Shown one piece after another: positions 51,546-62,639 of a stretch of 64,000 nt of DNA. Every line of letters starts with the position of its first letter. The stretch's first letter is position 1. The notes below the pieces were generated by a model. The model ran no database searches. It was not told the DNA's origin and saw nothing but the letters and a program-made list of their open reading frames with translations. Source of the stretch: Yponomeuta sedellus (lineage: Eukaryota; Arthropoda; Insecta; Lepidoptera; Yponomeutidae); contig OW203736.1 of the NCBI GenBank assembly GCA_934045075.1, forward strand, positions 19,418,805 through 19,482,804. Direction: 5' to 3'. The position numbers and the translations under genes were made by a program.

Positions 51546-53402
51546 GCTTGAGCCAGATAGGCCTTTTCCCCATTATGTCAAGCCTCACGGTCTCTCGCCA
51601 TCCTCATCCAAGGACCCTCCACTGACTCTGCCACATCGTCTGACCATCGGGCCGCTGGTCTGCCCACCGACCGCTTTCCCGCTCTCGGCCGCCACTCTGT
51701 GACTACTCTGGTCCACCTGCCGTCTTCCCGCCTTGCCAAGTGCCCCGCCCACCTCCACTTTAGTCTCGAGATCCGGTCCCCTACATCGTCAACCTTCGTT
51801 TTACGTCGAATAACGATATCTGGAACCCGATCTACGAGTCTAAGGCCCAACATGGAACGCTCCATAGCTCTCTGTGCTACTTTAACTCGGTGCATATTCT
51901 GTTTTGTGAGCGTCCATGTTTCGGCCCCGTAAGTGAGGATGGGCAAGACACATTGGTTGAATGGTCTTTATAAATTGGTCTATAATCGAATTGGTCTTTA
52001 GACATTGCGGGATTTTTGACTTAAAGACATCGGCAAGTTTTCCAAAAGCAGCCCATCCCAACTAAATCCGCTGTGTGATCTCCTTGACCTGAGATTCTCG
52101 GTCACAAGATAAACATTGTCCAAGATAGACGTACTCGTCTACGACCTCTATCAGGCAGTTGCCGACAATTATGTTCGGAAAGTTCTGCCTCTGGTTGGTC
52201 ATGATCTTTGCCTTGGACATGTTCATCTCAAGACCGATCCTCAGGGACGCTTCGTGCAATTCTGCGAGCATACCTTGGAGATCTGCGGCGTTATCAGCTA
52301 GGATGACGATGTCGTCGGCAAAACGCAGGTGCGATAAATAGGCACCATTTATGCTTACACCCTTCTCGCTCCAGTCAACGGTCTTCACCACATCCTCAAG
52401 GACATTGGTGAAGAGCTTGGGCGAGATGGTGTCTCCCTGGCGTACTCCTCTGTTGATGTTCACAGTGTCGGTCAGTTCGTGTAATCGCACCTGCAGAGTG
52501 GCGGACATGTAAAGCTCCCGGAGGATGTCCACATATCTCCTGTCAATGTTGGAGCGATGCAGAGCATGGAACACTGCCCAGTGCTCAACACTGTCGAAAG
52601 CCTTCTCATAATCGATGAAGGCTAAGCACAGAGGCAGGTTATACTCGCGACATCTCTCCATCAACTGATTGACCGTGTGGACATGGTCCATCGTGGAGTA
52701 GCCACTCCGGAAACCAGCCTGTTCAATAGGTTGATGTTCGTCCAGTTGGCGAGTCAGTCGGTTGCATAGAACTTTGGCGAATAACTTATAGAGCTGAGAT
52801 AGTAGGCTGATTGGGCGATAGTTTGATAATTGTGCCGTATCGCCCTTTTTGTGCAGGATTGTGACTATTGCGTTATTCCAGGCCTTTGGGGTGGTGTTAT
52901 TTGCCAGGACTTTGTTGAAAAAATTTGCCAACGCTTCGTGTACTGCGGGTCCTCCACGTTGCAGCATCTCGACGTAAATCCCGTCTTTACCAGCAGCTTT
53001 GCCGCGCTTCATTTTTCTCAGAGCCCATTCTATTTCGTCTTGTATGATCGGCGGTAGCTCATCGTCCGCGAGACGTTCTATAGGTGGGGCTCTGGCATCG
53101 GCTGGATCTGGTGTTTCTGGAGGCTTACGTATTGAAGAGTATAACTCGGCGTAGAACTCTTGAACTATACGCAATAGTTGCTGGCGATCTGTCACTGTGT
53201 CGCCTTTGCTGTTTTTTAATTTACTAATTTCGGATTTGTTCCTATTGAGTTTCCGTCTAAAAACTTTTGGGCCTCTATTTTCTGCGATGGTTTCACAGAT
53301 AATCTTTGTGTTATGTGCCCTCATATCTTTTCGGATAGCTTTCTTGATAGTTTTGCTAATCGTTTGAAGCTCTCTCAGGTCGGTCTCATTGAGCTCTTTG
53401 GG
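51546..53402 (-). pseudogene. RTE-type LINE reverse transcriptase, minus strand
   Basis: 52062-53402 is one open frame read leftward: a basic helix (ELNETDLRELQTISKTIKKA), then RT motifs AGKDGIYVEML, ISLLSQLYKLFAKVL, EQAGFRSGYSTMDHV, AFIDYEKAFDSVEH (catalytic Asp), GVRQGDTISPKLF and HLRFADDIVIL (catalytic FADD), and YVYLGQCLS. After a stop at about 52062 and a frameshift near 51950 the conserved C-terminus follows (ILTYGAETWTLTKQN, AMERSMLGLRL, LKWRWAGHLARR, GKRSVGRPAARW). No endonuclease: the 5' end stops at 53402 against another RTE stub. Comparable to lepidopteran RTE elements. The RT domain itself is uninterrupted. Confidence 0.87.
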
Positions 53403-53455
53403 AGAGGGCTATGTCCAGCAGTGGACTAGTATAGCCTGTCGACGACGATCTAAAG
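53403..53455 (+). repeat. RTE-type LINE 3' stub
   Basis: gagagggctatgtccagcag then tggactagtatagcctg and a gacgacgat tail. It abuts the 5' end of the minus-strand RTE copy, tail towards the right. Confidence 0.6.
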
Positions 53456-54335
53456 GCCTGTGCAGACGAGGGACTATCCCCCGGGTACTTTTTTGTCCGT
53501 CGATATAGATCTCTCATAAATTGTATCGAGCAACGCACACGAAGGACTAAAAGTACCCCGTACAAAAAGTCCCTCAAGTTACCGAGGAAATCGAGAGGGG
53601 AAATGAGAGGTGAACCGAATAAATAAGTGTAGTGTTATTTATAAAATGCGAAATTCCAGATATCTTTTTTTGTTGATACTAAGTAATACGGGTGCGCTTT
53701 TGAATAAAAGTAGTTTTAATTTATGTGGATTTTAACCGAGAAAAATTCCGTAAGCAAGGCGACATCGGTGGAATAGAAAAACTGCACCTTTCATTCTATT
53801 CAAACATCCTTCACCTTATCGTACCAGCCAGTCTGATTGCAAACCTCTTTCTAACACTAACACCCTAAGATACAATGAAATACAAATCCAAGACCAATTT
53901 ACTCCGATTATATAACTATACAATTAGTTAAGAAAAACCTGCATATTAACGTTTTGTTTACATAATGTTCACCAAATGACGCAACAAAAATAGAGAAAAT
54001 TACATTTCTATTTGGAAAGCGGAGAGGAAAAATTTTTTTTTTGGGTAAATCGGCATAAGCTCAACGTGAACAGCTATCATTTATGCGCATGCGCACATGC
54101 GCTTTAGCTATCCTTCAACGGCTTAGCATTAAAAAATGAAAATTACTTTGCTAAATTCCGCCATTTAGCAAATTAATTTTCACGTTCTAATGATACCTAT
54201 TATGGATTTCCGCAAAGTAACGCCTGATTCCATACAATATCTTCAACGGTTTGCATGCAAAGTCGTCATCGTTATCGGTTCGAACATCCTTCCACAAATT
54301 GCTAGCTTTTATTTTTCTCTTATTTGGTGTATTTT
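53456..54335. other. No gene; short foldback near 53475-53580
   Basis: gggtacttttttgtcc and ggactaaaagtacccc form a small imperfect inverted repeat. The remainder is AT-rich and non-coding. Confidence 0.4.
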
Positions 54336-54336
54336 C

Positions 54337-54549
54337 TATATCAACCCTTGTATGTGCCCATTGCTGGAGCACGGGTCTCTTCCTGCATAGCAGGAAGGTT
54401 AGGCCATACTCAACCAAGGGGGCCAAGTCCGGGTTGATGGAGAATCGTAAGGCAGTAGCGAGCTTTACTGTCAGAAGTTATTAAGCTGCCCATAAGGCCT
54501 TTGACATGTCTTAACGAATGCCATTACATGATAGTCGGCACCAACGACC
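54337..54549 (-). mobile_element. 5S-type SINE (family S), 5'-truncated
   Basis: Minus strand: body from ggtgccgactatcatgtaat to the 3' end ...cccagcaatgggcacata. The 5S-like head is missing. Confidence 0.7.
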
Positions 54550-54654
54550 AACCAATTTTAAGCCCCATATTTCCCTTCATTTCTTCCTTTAATACCTATG
54601 TAATTTTGTCCGTAATTTGGACATGCTGTTTTGTACATACACGTTTCTAAAGTT

Positions 54655-54870
54655 TAACACACATGAAATGAAATGGTTGTATTCAAAGTAGCGCAGAAAC
54701 TGTGGCTTAATCAATGTTACAAGTCAAATTAGGTGTTCATTTCAAAATCTAGATAAGTTTTGGAGAAAACATGTACAAAAAAACTCCAAACTTAGTCGTT
54801 TCAAAGTCCTTAATTAACAGAGTTTACATAATTATTAGAAAAGTCCTGCTCATACTAGCTTTAACCTTCA
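54655..54870. repeat. Dispersed repeat
   Basis: gaaatgaaatggttgtattc, aaagtagcgcagaaactgtgg and gtttacataattatta are shared with 38500-38720. Confidence 0.5.
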
Positions 54871-54924
54871 CATATACATAAAATATATTATTTTGCTTAA
54901 ACCAAACTGCAGTATAATTGAAGA

Positions 54925-55160
54925 CTAATAAGTGTAAAACAATTATTACTAAACTGTTACTAATAAAAGCAATCAAAAAGAATTCGCAACGCTCAAAATT
55001 ATTTTAAGACTCATTCATAACTGACGAAATTAATAAATGAGTGGCTTTCTAGTTTATGAAGCAATAGACTAAAAGGCCACGAGTTGTGAATGAAAACAGC
55101 TCGCTAAGGCAAGCCTATTTGTAAATAAGTGGCTTGTAACGTGTTTTCCGAATATTTTAG
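54925..55160. repeat. Upstream block U, copy 4
   Basis: gtgtaaaacaattattacta, aagcaatcaaaaagaattcg, cataactgacgaaattaata and gtaaataagtggcttg match 45525-45720. It lies about 550 bp before the start codon of copy 3 and may include its upstream regulatory region. Confidence 0.65.
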
Positions 55161-55709
55161 TTCGTATTTGCCCCTGAAACTTTTGTTCTATGATTTATTT
55201 CTCAGATTTATATTTTTGAAACATCAGGGTGTCCATAACTTTGTTAAATGGGCTTTACGCACTCTACCAATAGTTCATTGCCCTGCATAGACAACATTAA
55301 AGGCCGCTTGCGCAGTTCCTTTAAATATAGGATTAGTACAATTTTGATAGTTTTTTGTATTTGTGGTTTAACTTGGTTTAAATGCAGTTTTACGAGCTTG
55401 AACAAGTGACTCTAAATCTATGCACATGTGTGTTTAACAGGATGGAATGGATTACTCTATGAAAAACAGTGAAGGCTGTGACAGTACTGGAGCTTATTAA
55501 TTTAACAAAACTATATAAACTCTGATATTTCAATAAAAAAGTTATAGAATAAAAATTAGTATGAAATAAAAAATCTAATTTCGGTGCATTGGAAATTGTG
55601 CGCCTAAGAAATAATCAGGGCACATGTTGAAATTCAAAAACCAATCCAATTTTAATAGCATAGGTGAATGGTCAGTTTTAACTAATAAAATTATATTGTT
55701 TCAGCTCAA
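55161..55709. other. Upstream flank and 5' intron end of copy 3
   Basis: No ORF. It ends with acceptor ttatattgtttcag (55704), five bases before the ATG. The 5'UTR exon and promoter are presumably within or upstream of this stretch but are not identifiable by eye. Confidence 0.45.
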
Positions 55710-56612
55710 ATGACACTAATACTACTACTATGCGTTATCTTCCCGGTAGTGATAACAGCTTTGGAATGCCCCAATGGCATTGAACTCCACTTGGTCTGCC
55801 ACAATGTCATCCATATCTTAGATTTAAAAGGAGAATTTAGGAAAGACATCGTTGTCAAGCAATTGGGGATATTGCGAAAAAACAGAACTCTGTATTACAG
55901 CTTCGAGCCGATATTAGAAGACCCGGAGTACTACAAGGTCGGATTTATCAACTTAAACAACACGACTAAGTTCGGAGACCTAAGTCTACCGAACAATCCC
56001 AAAATGAACTTCGGCTGTTTTGATTTTGATCAGGCCAATGAAATTATGTATTTGGGCGGCAGCGACGGCGTCAAGAAATTTTACATTTCCAACAGTAGCC
56101 TAACCCATTTCAGCTCTCGGGGCCAAATGATACTGTCGCTGTTCTTCAATAACAACGTCTATTTTGTCAGAGACAATGAGTTTAAGATTATCTCTAAAAA
56201 GGCAGACGATGTGGAATTGTTACTCAAAGACGATGAAAACAAAACCCGTGCAGAGCATCTGCCAAAAATGTCAGTGAAAAATTTCGTCATAACCAAAGAC
56301 AACGTAGTTGTTTTTATAAGCACGCAAGGTTTGTTCGCAGCAAAAGCCGAGATGAACTCTAAAGTTTACAGACTATCGAAAAATGCCTTTTTTCGCGGTT
56401 TAGCTGTGGACTTATATGGAGAAGTCTACACGTGGTGGGTGGATGGGATTTATAAAGTGGTTTTGGACATGATAAACCCGTTTCAAAGCATGGTGATTAA
56501 AGTAGCGGATATGGAAGGTATTGGCGCCTTGACGTTTGATAATGATAACTCCATACTGTACACTAGAAAGAAGTTATTGTACAGATTGGTGAAAGATGAC
56601 GAAGACTGCTAA
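55710..56612 (+). CDS. Ommochrome-binding protein-like, copy 3 (intact)
   Basis: 300 codons, single coding exon. Signal peptide MTLILLLCVIFPVVITAL, then ECPNGIELHLVCHN, LGILRKNRTLYYSFEP, FGCFDFDQANEIMYLGGSDG, KNFVITKDNVVVFIS, GLFAAKAEMNSKVYRLSKN, GEVYTWWVDGIYKVVLD and ALTFDNDNSI, ending DDEDC. About the same length as copy 2, with the same four cysteines. Secreted; a role in binding ommochrome-type pigment is inferred from the family. Its coding sequence is closest to pseudogene copies 4 and 5 in the C-terminal half (GLFAAKAEMNSKVYRL, VYTWWVDGI). No obvious damage. Confidence 0.88.
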   Translation: MTLILLLCVIFPVVITALECPNGIELHLVCHNVIHILDLKGEFRKDIVVKQLGILRKNRTLYYSFEPILEDPEYYKVGFINLNNTTKFGDLSLPNNPKMNFGCFDFDQANEIMYLGGSDGVKKFYISNSSLTHFSSRGQMILSLFFNNNVYFVRDNEFKIISKKADDVELLLKDDENKTRAEHLPKMSVKNFVITKDNVVVFISTQGLFAAKAEMNSKVYRLSKNAFFRGLAVDLYGEVYTWWVDGIYKVVLDMINPFQSMVIKVADMEGIGALTFDNDNSILYTRKKLLYRLVKDDEDC

Positions 56613-57314
56613 CAGAATGATTTGAAGATGCAGGACGCCAAAAACTGATCAAGAACTGGTCAGCGGATCCTGACAGCACAATTACAAAACTTGCACAGTT
56701 TTTTCTTTTATGTTTCTTGATTAAATACGACAATTTCATCGATACTTAAATTATTTTGTCAACGACTTGTTTTTGTTTTGGAAATGTCTGGAATAATATA
56801 CCTCAGTAGGGTTAATTTAAATTGCTTGATTCCTAAAATATGTCAGTTAAAGCTTGCCGATTACATGAACATTTAGCCTCTAAATAGGTTATTAAATTTG
56901 TTCCTTAGCACGGGTTAGTGCATTAAAAATAAAAATTGTGTAATTTGATATAAGTTTGAAGTTTATTATTAAATTGTTTTCGTTATTTTTTTAATCAATT
57001 TCTGAGTAAAAACGGGAGTAAAATATCTGTGGACGGATAATTTAGAAACTTAATACTCCACGAAACATACGAATGACGCGTTTCTTAGTTTTTCGAAATT
57101 GGTGCAAAAAATGGTGCAAACGTTTTAGGTACGTGGTGTAAAAATTGGGATACTTTGGAAACTAAGTAATATAAGTATTTAAATAGATTTTTGGAAACAC
57201 ATGCTTCTTTTGGATACCAAAGTTTTTACTGGGATTAAATAGTTGTGGTTCTGTTTTCTTGAAACTGAAATGTACCTGCTATCATAAATTTATTATATTT
57301 ATAATACATTTACA
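56613..57314. other. 3' flank of copy 3 with SINE tail
   Basis: tcaacgacttgtttttgttt matches the 3' flank of other members. 56873-56945 is the 3' tail of a family-T SINE on the + strand (gcctctaaataggttattaa, ttagcacgggttagtgcatt). The rest is AT-rich without genes. Confidence 0.55.
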
Positions 57315-57565
57315 ATGGAGCGGTAGTAGCGTAGCGGTAGAATACCAGATTCTTATTTGAGTGGTAACGCGTTCGCATCCCGGCCCATGCCGGGAAACCA
57401 ATGGCTTTTGTGAAGTTATAGTAGCAATTTCACTCGCTAAGGGCTTCACCCTTAGCATCGTTATGAAACCTGAGCGTCAGATTCGCAAACCTCAGCGCTT
57501 GAAATTGCCAATCAGCGGTGGGCACGGCTATATTCTCTCCCTGAGAGAAGTAAAAGTAAGGTAAA
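57315..57565 (+). mobile_element. Possible tRNA-derived SINE of a different family
   Basis: ggagcggtagtagcgtagcggtagaa (A-box-like) and ggtaacgcgttcgcatcccgg (B-box-like) are 40 bp apart with accagattcttattt between, so a degraded tRNA-like head is plausible. The following sequence includes cgctaagggcttcacccttagc (short hairpin). The stems do not all close. Confidence 0.4.
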
Positions 57566-58127
57566 GTAAAACAGTGTTTATTGGAGCAAATAAAATCAAA
57601 AAATAAAATAAAATCGCCTTGGGACGGAAGCTGGTTCGCAAGCTTGACCGCCTGCGCGATGGTTGACGACGTAATGGCCGAGTCACAGGACAAAGGGTAG
57701 GGAAAGCGGGTAGGGAAAGCGGGTAGGAGAAATATTTGGTGTGACAAATGAAGGTAGAAATTCGCTAGTCGCTATGGTTGCGTTCACAAATATCCATCAC
57801 CCGGCACAGGGATGTATATAGGCTGCATTATCATAAATAATTTTGTATTTATGGTGTAACTTTCCTTATACATAGTACTTTATGGCAAGCACATGTCAAC
57901 TCTGCACAAGAAACTCCAACATTCCAGCATCGCGCAATCAAAGTGTTTCAATGACATACCATAAATATAACGTCCGACTAACAACAGTTGGACCGGCCGT
58001 CCCCAGGCATACGATCTGCCTGGCGGGAAATTTCCCTTTGTAGTGGAAGAGTACGATCACCCGCTCTTCCCTACAAATACTATAGATATTTAATATTATT
58101 TATTAATTAATGATATTAAAGTAATGT
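57566..58127. other. No gene; hairpins at about 58005-58080
   Basis: ccccaggcatacgatctgcctggcggg folds on itself, and cctttgtagtggaagag pairs partly with ctcttccctacaaa. Possibly a small non-autonomous element. A tandem gggaaagcgggta block is at 57698-57728. Confidence 0.45.
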
Positions 58128-58138
58128 ATTACTTTAAT

Positions 58139-58507
58139 CGGTTTGGCTAGGCCACGAGGCCACGAGAGGAAGTGGCTGATTGGCCGAACCGAGTTATTGG
58201 AATTAATTACTTGAGTTAAGCAACAACAGGCGCGGTCAGGCGCAGGATGCGGTTTTTTTTCCGAGCGCTTCCGTGTTTCGCAAGGCGCTTTAAGCCGTTG
58301 GTGCCGGCATTCATGTAATGGCCGTCGTTAAACCATGTCAGAGGCCTTATGAGCGGCTTGATAACTTCTGACAGTAAGGTCCGCCACTGTCATACAATCC
58401 TCCACCAACCCGGACTTGGCCCCTGTGGTGGATTATGGCCTAACCTTACTGCGATGCAGGAAGAGACCCGTGCCCCAGCAGTAGGGACAAACAAGGGTTG
58501 ATATCGG
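58139..58507 (+). mobile_element. 5S-type SINE (family S)
   Basis: 11-bp target duplication attactttaat at 58128-58138 and 58508-58518. Head with gagttaagcaacaacagg and gcgcggtcaggcgcagg (5S-like), then a deletion of the box C region and a normal body and 3' end (ccccagcagtagggaca). Confidence 0.85.
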
Positions 58508-58611
58508 ATTACTTTAATATTATGAATTCTTTGTTGCCATACTTTATTGTCGTTGAAATGTATTAATATAGTTAAATACCTATTTATGAACAACTCTCAA
58601 CTCTTAATTCT

Positions 58612-58918
58612 GAGTGCTTAGTGCGAGTTTGACAGATCCAATCGAATAGCTTTACTACCGCGTTAATCGAGCATTGAGTAGTGAGTATAAGTAAGTTAAC
58701 CGTTCGAACTGGCAAAACGCTGTCACAGTACAACTCGCACTCGCGTTTTTTCGTGTTTTGGCAGGTAAACGTGTTCACTTCTCAACGTAAACCATTACAA
58801 CTCGCACTCAGCAATTTTAGTTTCCATACTTGTCGCTAGGTGGCGCTTCATCGATGCCATAGAAATATGAGTTTACGTTAACGCGATCGAGTAGTTAAAA
58901 AACTCGCACTAAGCACTC
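58612..58918. mobile_element. MITE with 19-bp perfect inverted ends
   Basis: gagtgcttagtgcgagttt at 58612-58630 and its exact complement at 58900-58918. Internal repeats of actcgcact occur at about 58732 and 58802. 307 bp, no ORF. Target duplication not evident. Confidence 0.8.
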
Positions 58919-58997
58919 TGGCCGAGCAGAGGGTGCGGGTTGAGGCATTTTTGGAGTACTTACTAAAAGCAGAAATCAGTATACACAAACATAACAA

Positions 58998-59116
58998 GTG
59001 ATGCAAATTACTTCAGTCAGATGTTGCTGCCTGTACGAAATACAGAGAGTTTTGTAAAGAGGTTCGGGTTCGAGTACCGGCATGGGTGGAATTTTTAGCC
59101 TCTAAATAGGTTCTTT
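58998..59116 (+). mobile_element. Family-T SINE, deleted, with 13-bp target duplication
   Basis: acaaacataacaa at 58985-58997 and 59117-59129. The tRNA-like region has lost its 5' half: gtaaagaggttcg joins ggttcgagtaccgg, a deletion between two ggttcg motifs. The tail ends gcctctaaataggttcttt. Confidence 0.88.
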
Positions 59117-59129
59117 ACAAACATAACAA

Positions 59130-59740
59130 ATCAGAAATAGGAAACTTATAGCTAAGAAAGCGTTAGCGGATGCGTCTACTAGGAGTCGACTCGACTCACA
59201 TCGGCGAATAAAACACGATTATGTTATTTGTAACGTTATTTTATTATAAATTAAGTTACATTTAGCTCACAACTTACTTATAAGCAAATTGTGGATAACG
59301 TGATGGACTACATATTTATTAATGCAAAAATTGTTTTATTCTTTAGTTGTAAAAAGTTTTATGATACTCTCATTTCTTTGAAATGGAAATTGAAATACTC
59401 GTATGACAAAAACTGTAAAGAGTCGCTTTCTTAGCATATGACTACAAATGAATATAAAATAATACTAAACTAAAATATAATTAACATAAACTAATAAAAT
59501 AAATACCTATAATTTTATATTTATAGCCAGGTCGGTGCCCCTCGGCAGGGAACCCAGAATGCTGGCAACATTTCCCCTTTGAATGGCCAGACTTATCCTC
59601 TGGCCGATAGTAATATTGTAATATGTTATTGTTTGCTGGACCAAATACTATGATAATAAAAACAAGTAAGTAAGACCCTTAGCGGGACCCAACTGGCATT
59701 TTAGCCAGTATTTAACATTTCTTAAAATAAATTGTGGTGT
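59130..59740. other. No gene
   Basis: AT-rich, no ORF. ggtgcccctcggcagggaac and ctggccgatag near 59535-59605 look like a dispersed repeat fragment. Confidence 0.35.
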
Positions 59741-59965
59741 GTGGTGTCGGTCTAGAGAATAGCACCAACCCAAATTCTTCCCACGGGTGTCGTAAAAGGC
59801 GACTAACGGACAAAAACCGGGGGTGGGCAGCGCACCCTGCAGTACAATTCAACAGTACAGCGTGGGGATTTTAGGCATTACCCCCCAATGGTGGCACGAC
59901 CTTGCGCTATAGCGCTCATTAGGGGAGGGCTATGTCCAGCAGTGAACTAATATAGCCTGAAGAAT
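59741..59965 (+). repeat. LINE/SINE 3' fragment ending in an RTE-type tail
   Basis: cccacgggtgtcgtaaaagg and cgactaacggacaaa are common lepidopteran repeat blocks. They are followed by gcgctcattaggggaggg, gtccagcagtgaac and tatagcctgaag as in the RTE stubs. Confidence 0.5.
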
Positions 59966-60004
59966 ATACAACCCAATATTTTGTCCTGGCCCCCTTTTCG
60001 TCCC

Positions 60005-60420
60005 CTCTAAGTCCGGGCCTGCCTAATCAACATGTTGTACGTATATGATAGCATAAATGTTAATGGCGCTCAGCAACCCCACAGTGCTATGTGCTGGGCA
60101 AAGGAAACGCAACGTACGTTTTTCTCTAAAGACCTGATAAAAAAAATAACCTTCTTTCTGAAATCTTTTGTGCCATTATGTTTTAGTGCGCCTAAGTTTT
60201 TTAAAAATAAGAGCTTAATAAAATCAGGCAAAGTTTGAAGGCGAATTGTATTGATTTTCTTTTTTTATCACAACGTTCTAGGTGGTGGCCAGTGGTAGTC
60301 AGCTTTTCAACAGGGAACTTCAAAAAGAGGTTACACCTCGAATAAAAATTCGAGCATGCTGTTTTGTTGGAAACACGGTTGAAGTCGCTTTATTGATCTA
60401 GGTATGCCAACGGTTCTGAA
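60005..60420 (+). repeat. Dispersed repeat family P, copy 4
   Basis: gtccgggcctgcctaatcaa, taaatgttaatggcgctc, gtgctgggcaaaggaaacgc, acaacgttctaggtggtggc and cagggaacttcaaaaagagg. The longest intact copy, useful for a family consensus. Confidence 0.62.
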
Positions 60421-60553
60421 GATTTTTTTCGTAAAGTAACAAATTTCGTTGACTAAGTTACCTAATTAACAAATTCATAAAACGGATTTTTGTATTTCTT
60501 GACTTAGTGAGCTAATGAGCGACCGAGAGATAGCAAAAATGTTAATATACAAC

Positions 60554-60913
60554 TCCGATATCAACCCTTGTATGTCCCCCACTGCTGGGGCACGGGTCTC
60601 TTCCTGCGTCGCAGGAATGTTAGACCATGGGGGCCAAGTCCGGGTAGGTGGAGGAGTGTAAGGCAGTGTCGGGCCTTACTGACAGAAGTGATCAAGCCGC
60701 CCATAAGGCCACTGACATGGCTTAACGACTGCCAGTACATCACAGCCGGCACCAACGGCTTAACGTGCCTTGCGAAGCACGGAAGCGCTCGGAAAAATCG
60801 CCACTAGCGGTAGTCACGGGACGTTCACCCATCCAGCACCTGACCGCACCTGTTGTTGCTTAATCAAATCAATTGATTCCAATCACTTGGTTCGACTAGG
60901 CCACGAGCGCTTC
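60554..60913 (-). mobile_element. 5S-type SINE (family S)
   Basis: 11-bp target duplication taatatacaac at 60543-60553 and 60914-60924. Minus strand: head with gattaagcaacaacaggtg, cggtcaggtgctgg and gatgggtgaacgtcccgtg, full body, 3' end with cagcagtgggggacata. The element is complete but lacks part of the body at about 60628. Confidence 0.85.
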
Positions 60914-60924
60914 TAATATACAAC

Positions 60925-62040
60925 AACCGAAAAACAATACGGTTTTAGACACGCTAAGTCGACTGAGGATGCTGTGAGTGCCCTAACGGGCCTAGTAACT
61001 GATCTGCTTGACAGAGGGGAGAGATGTGTCGGTATCTTTCTGGACCTTGCCAAGGCCTTCGACACTGTGTCTATACCTGTCTTACTGAGCAAGCTTGAAG
61101 GTCTTGACATTAGAGGAGTAGCTTTGACCTGGTTTGAAAGCTATCTTTCTAATAGAAATCAGTGCGTCAAGATAAGTGGACACAAGAGTAACATGAAAAG
61201 GGTCTTTTTTGGGGTACCTCAGCGTAGCATCCTGGGACCCATACTCTTTCTAGCCTACTTTAACGATATATCCAGTCTCGACGGGGATACTACCAACCTA
61301 TTCTGCTATGCAGATGATACGGCATTAATAATTCACGGAAAAACCTGGGAAGACGCTTTTGCATGAGCTGAAGAGGAGATGTCAAATAATGGCTAAATAA
61401 AAATCTTTTGAAATTAAATATAAACAAAACAAAATACATCTGCTTCCACAAAACGAGAGCCTCCAAGCCAAACAAATCACCGAACATCAAAAAACATAAC
61501 GGTGCAACTCATAATAATTTTCCAACTTCACAAGCAGCTTCACAAGTCTGCTCGTGCCCAACTATAAACATGACTACTTCAATAAAGTACTTGGGCATAA
61601 CCATAGATGAAAATTAAAATTTTAAAAGCCATATATACACACACTATCAGCAGAAGTTAGAAAAGTTATAAACAATGAAAATTCTTCGCAACTCCGCAGA
61701 CATCGAACTCCTGAAATACATTTACTACGCCATATGGCAATCCCTTATTAATTACTGCATTTCGGTTTGGAGTAGGTCGTGCAAAACAATCATGATCATA
61801 TTGGAGTGAGCCCAGAGATCAGTTCTTAAAATAATGTACAAAAAACCAAGAAGGTACAGCACCAATGACCTGTATAAAGAACTGAATGTCCTAAACGTTA
61901 GACAACTCTTTGTTCTTAGTGCAGCACTTAAAATTAAAAAAGCAACACAGGCCTCTTCAAGGAAAAATCCAAAAGAATATTCAAAATTAAAGTACCTTAC
62001 GTAAAAACCACCACATTTGCCCAAAGATTCGGAAAGTTTT
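60925..62040 (+). pseudogene. LINE reverse transcriptase remnant
   Basis: Opens with EKQYGFRHAKSTEDAVSAL, then FLDLAKAFDTVSIPVL (catalytic Asp), GVPQRSILGPILFLAYFND and LFCYADDTALII (catalytic YADD), and a stop at 61364. In other frames INKTKYICF, IKYLGITID, YYAIWQSLINYCISVW and SVLKIMYKKPRRYSTNDL follow as the thumb and C-terminus, with many stops. No endonuclease or N-terminus, so 5'-truncated. Jockey/CR1-like by motif spacing. Confidence 0.8.
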
Positions 62041-62284
62041 TACATCCATTTCTATATAACTGTATTTTAAAATTCTGTGACATAAGAGACAAAACATATC
62101 ACGAGACAAAAACAATAATAAAGGTTACTCATGGTTACTCAGATGGTTACTCACACAAACATACCTAGACACTAGGTACGTACAATGGCCCAAGTATGAG
62201 GCTAAGTGCGGAAATCTCAGGTCTAACTAACTAACTATACCTAGACACTAAACAGCTACTACACACATCATTTACCTAATTATA

Positions 62285-62540
62285 TTCTTTTTAATGCACT
62301 AACCCGTGCTAAGGACAATTTAAAAAACCTATTTAGAGGCTGAAAATTCCACCCATGTCGAGATTCGAACCCGCGACCTCTGGCTATCCGTGCCAGCGCT
62401 CTTCCAATTGAGCTAATGGGTTACTCACCGGCATCAGTGAAATTTCGAACCTCTTTACAATACTCTCTGTATTACGTACAGGCAGCGACATCTGGCTGAA
62501 GTAATTTGCATCACTTGCAGCCCCGAGTACCTACTTTGCA
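62285..62540 (-). mobile_element. Family-T SINE
   Basis: Complementary strand: tRNA-like region about 62352-62420 (A box tagctcaattgg, B box ggttcgaatc) and the 5' linker up to acttcagccagatgtcgctg. Tail at left ends at gcactaacccgtgct. About 12% diverged from the facing copy at 62640. Confidence 0.75.
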
Positions 62541-62639
62541 TATTCCAGGTTATACAGGTTTCCAGGTTTTAGTCTGGGTATCTTAACGTGTTTGTGGTGT
62601 CCTTGCCTAACAAGTGAAGACTAGGATACTCTGTGCTAA

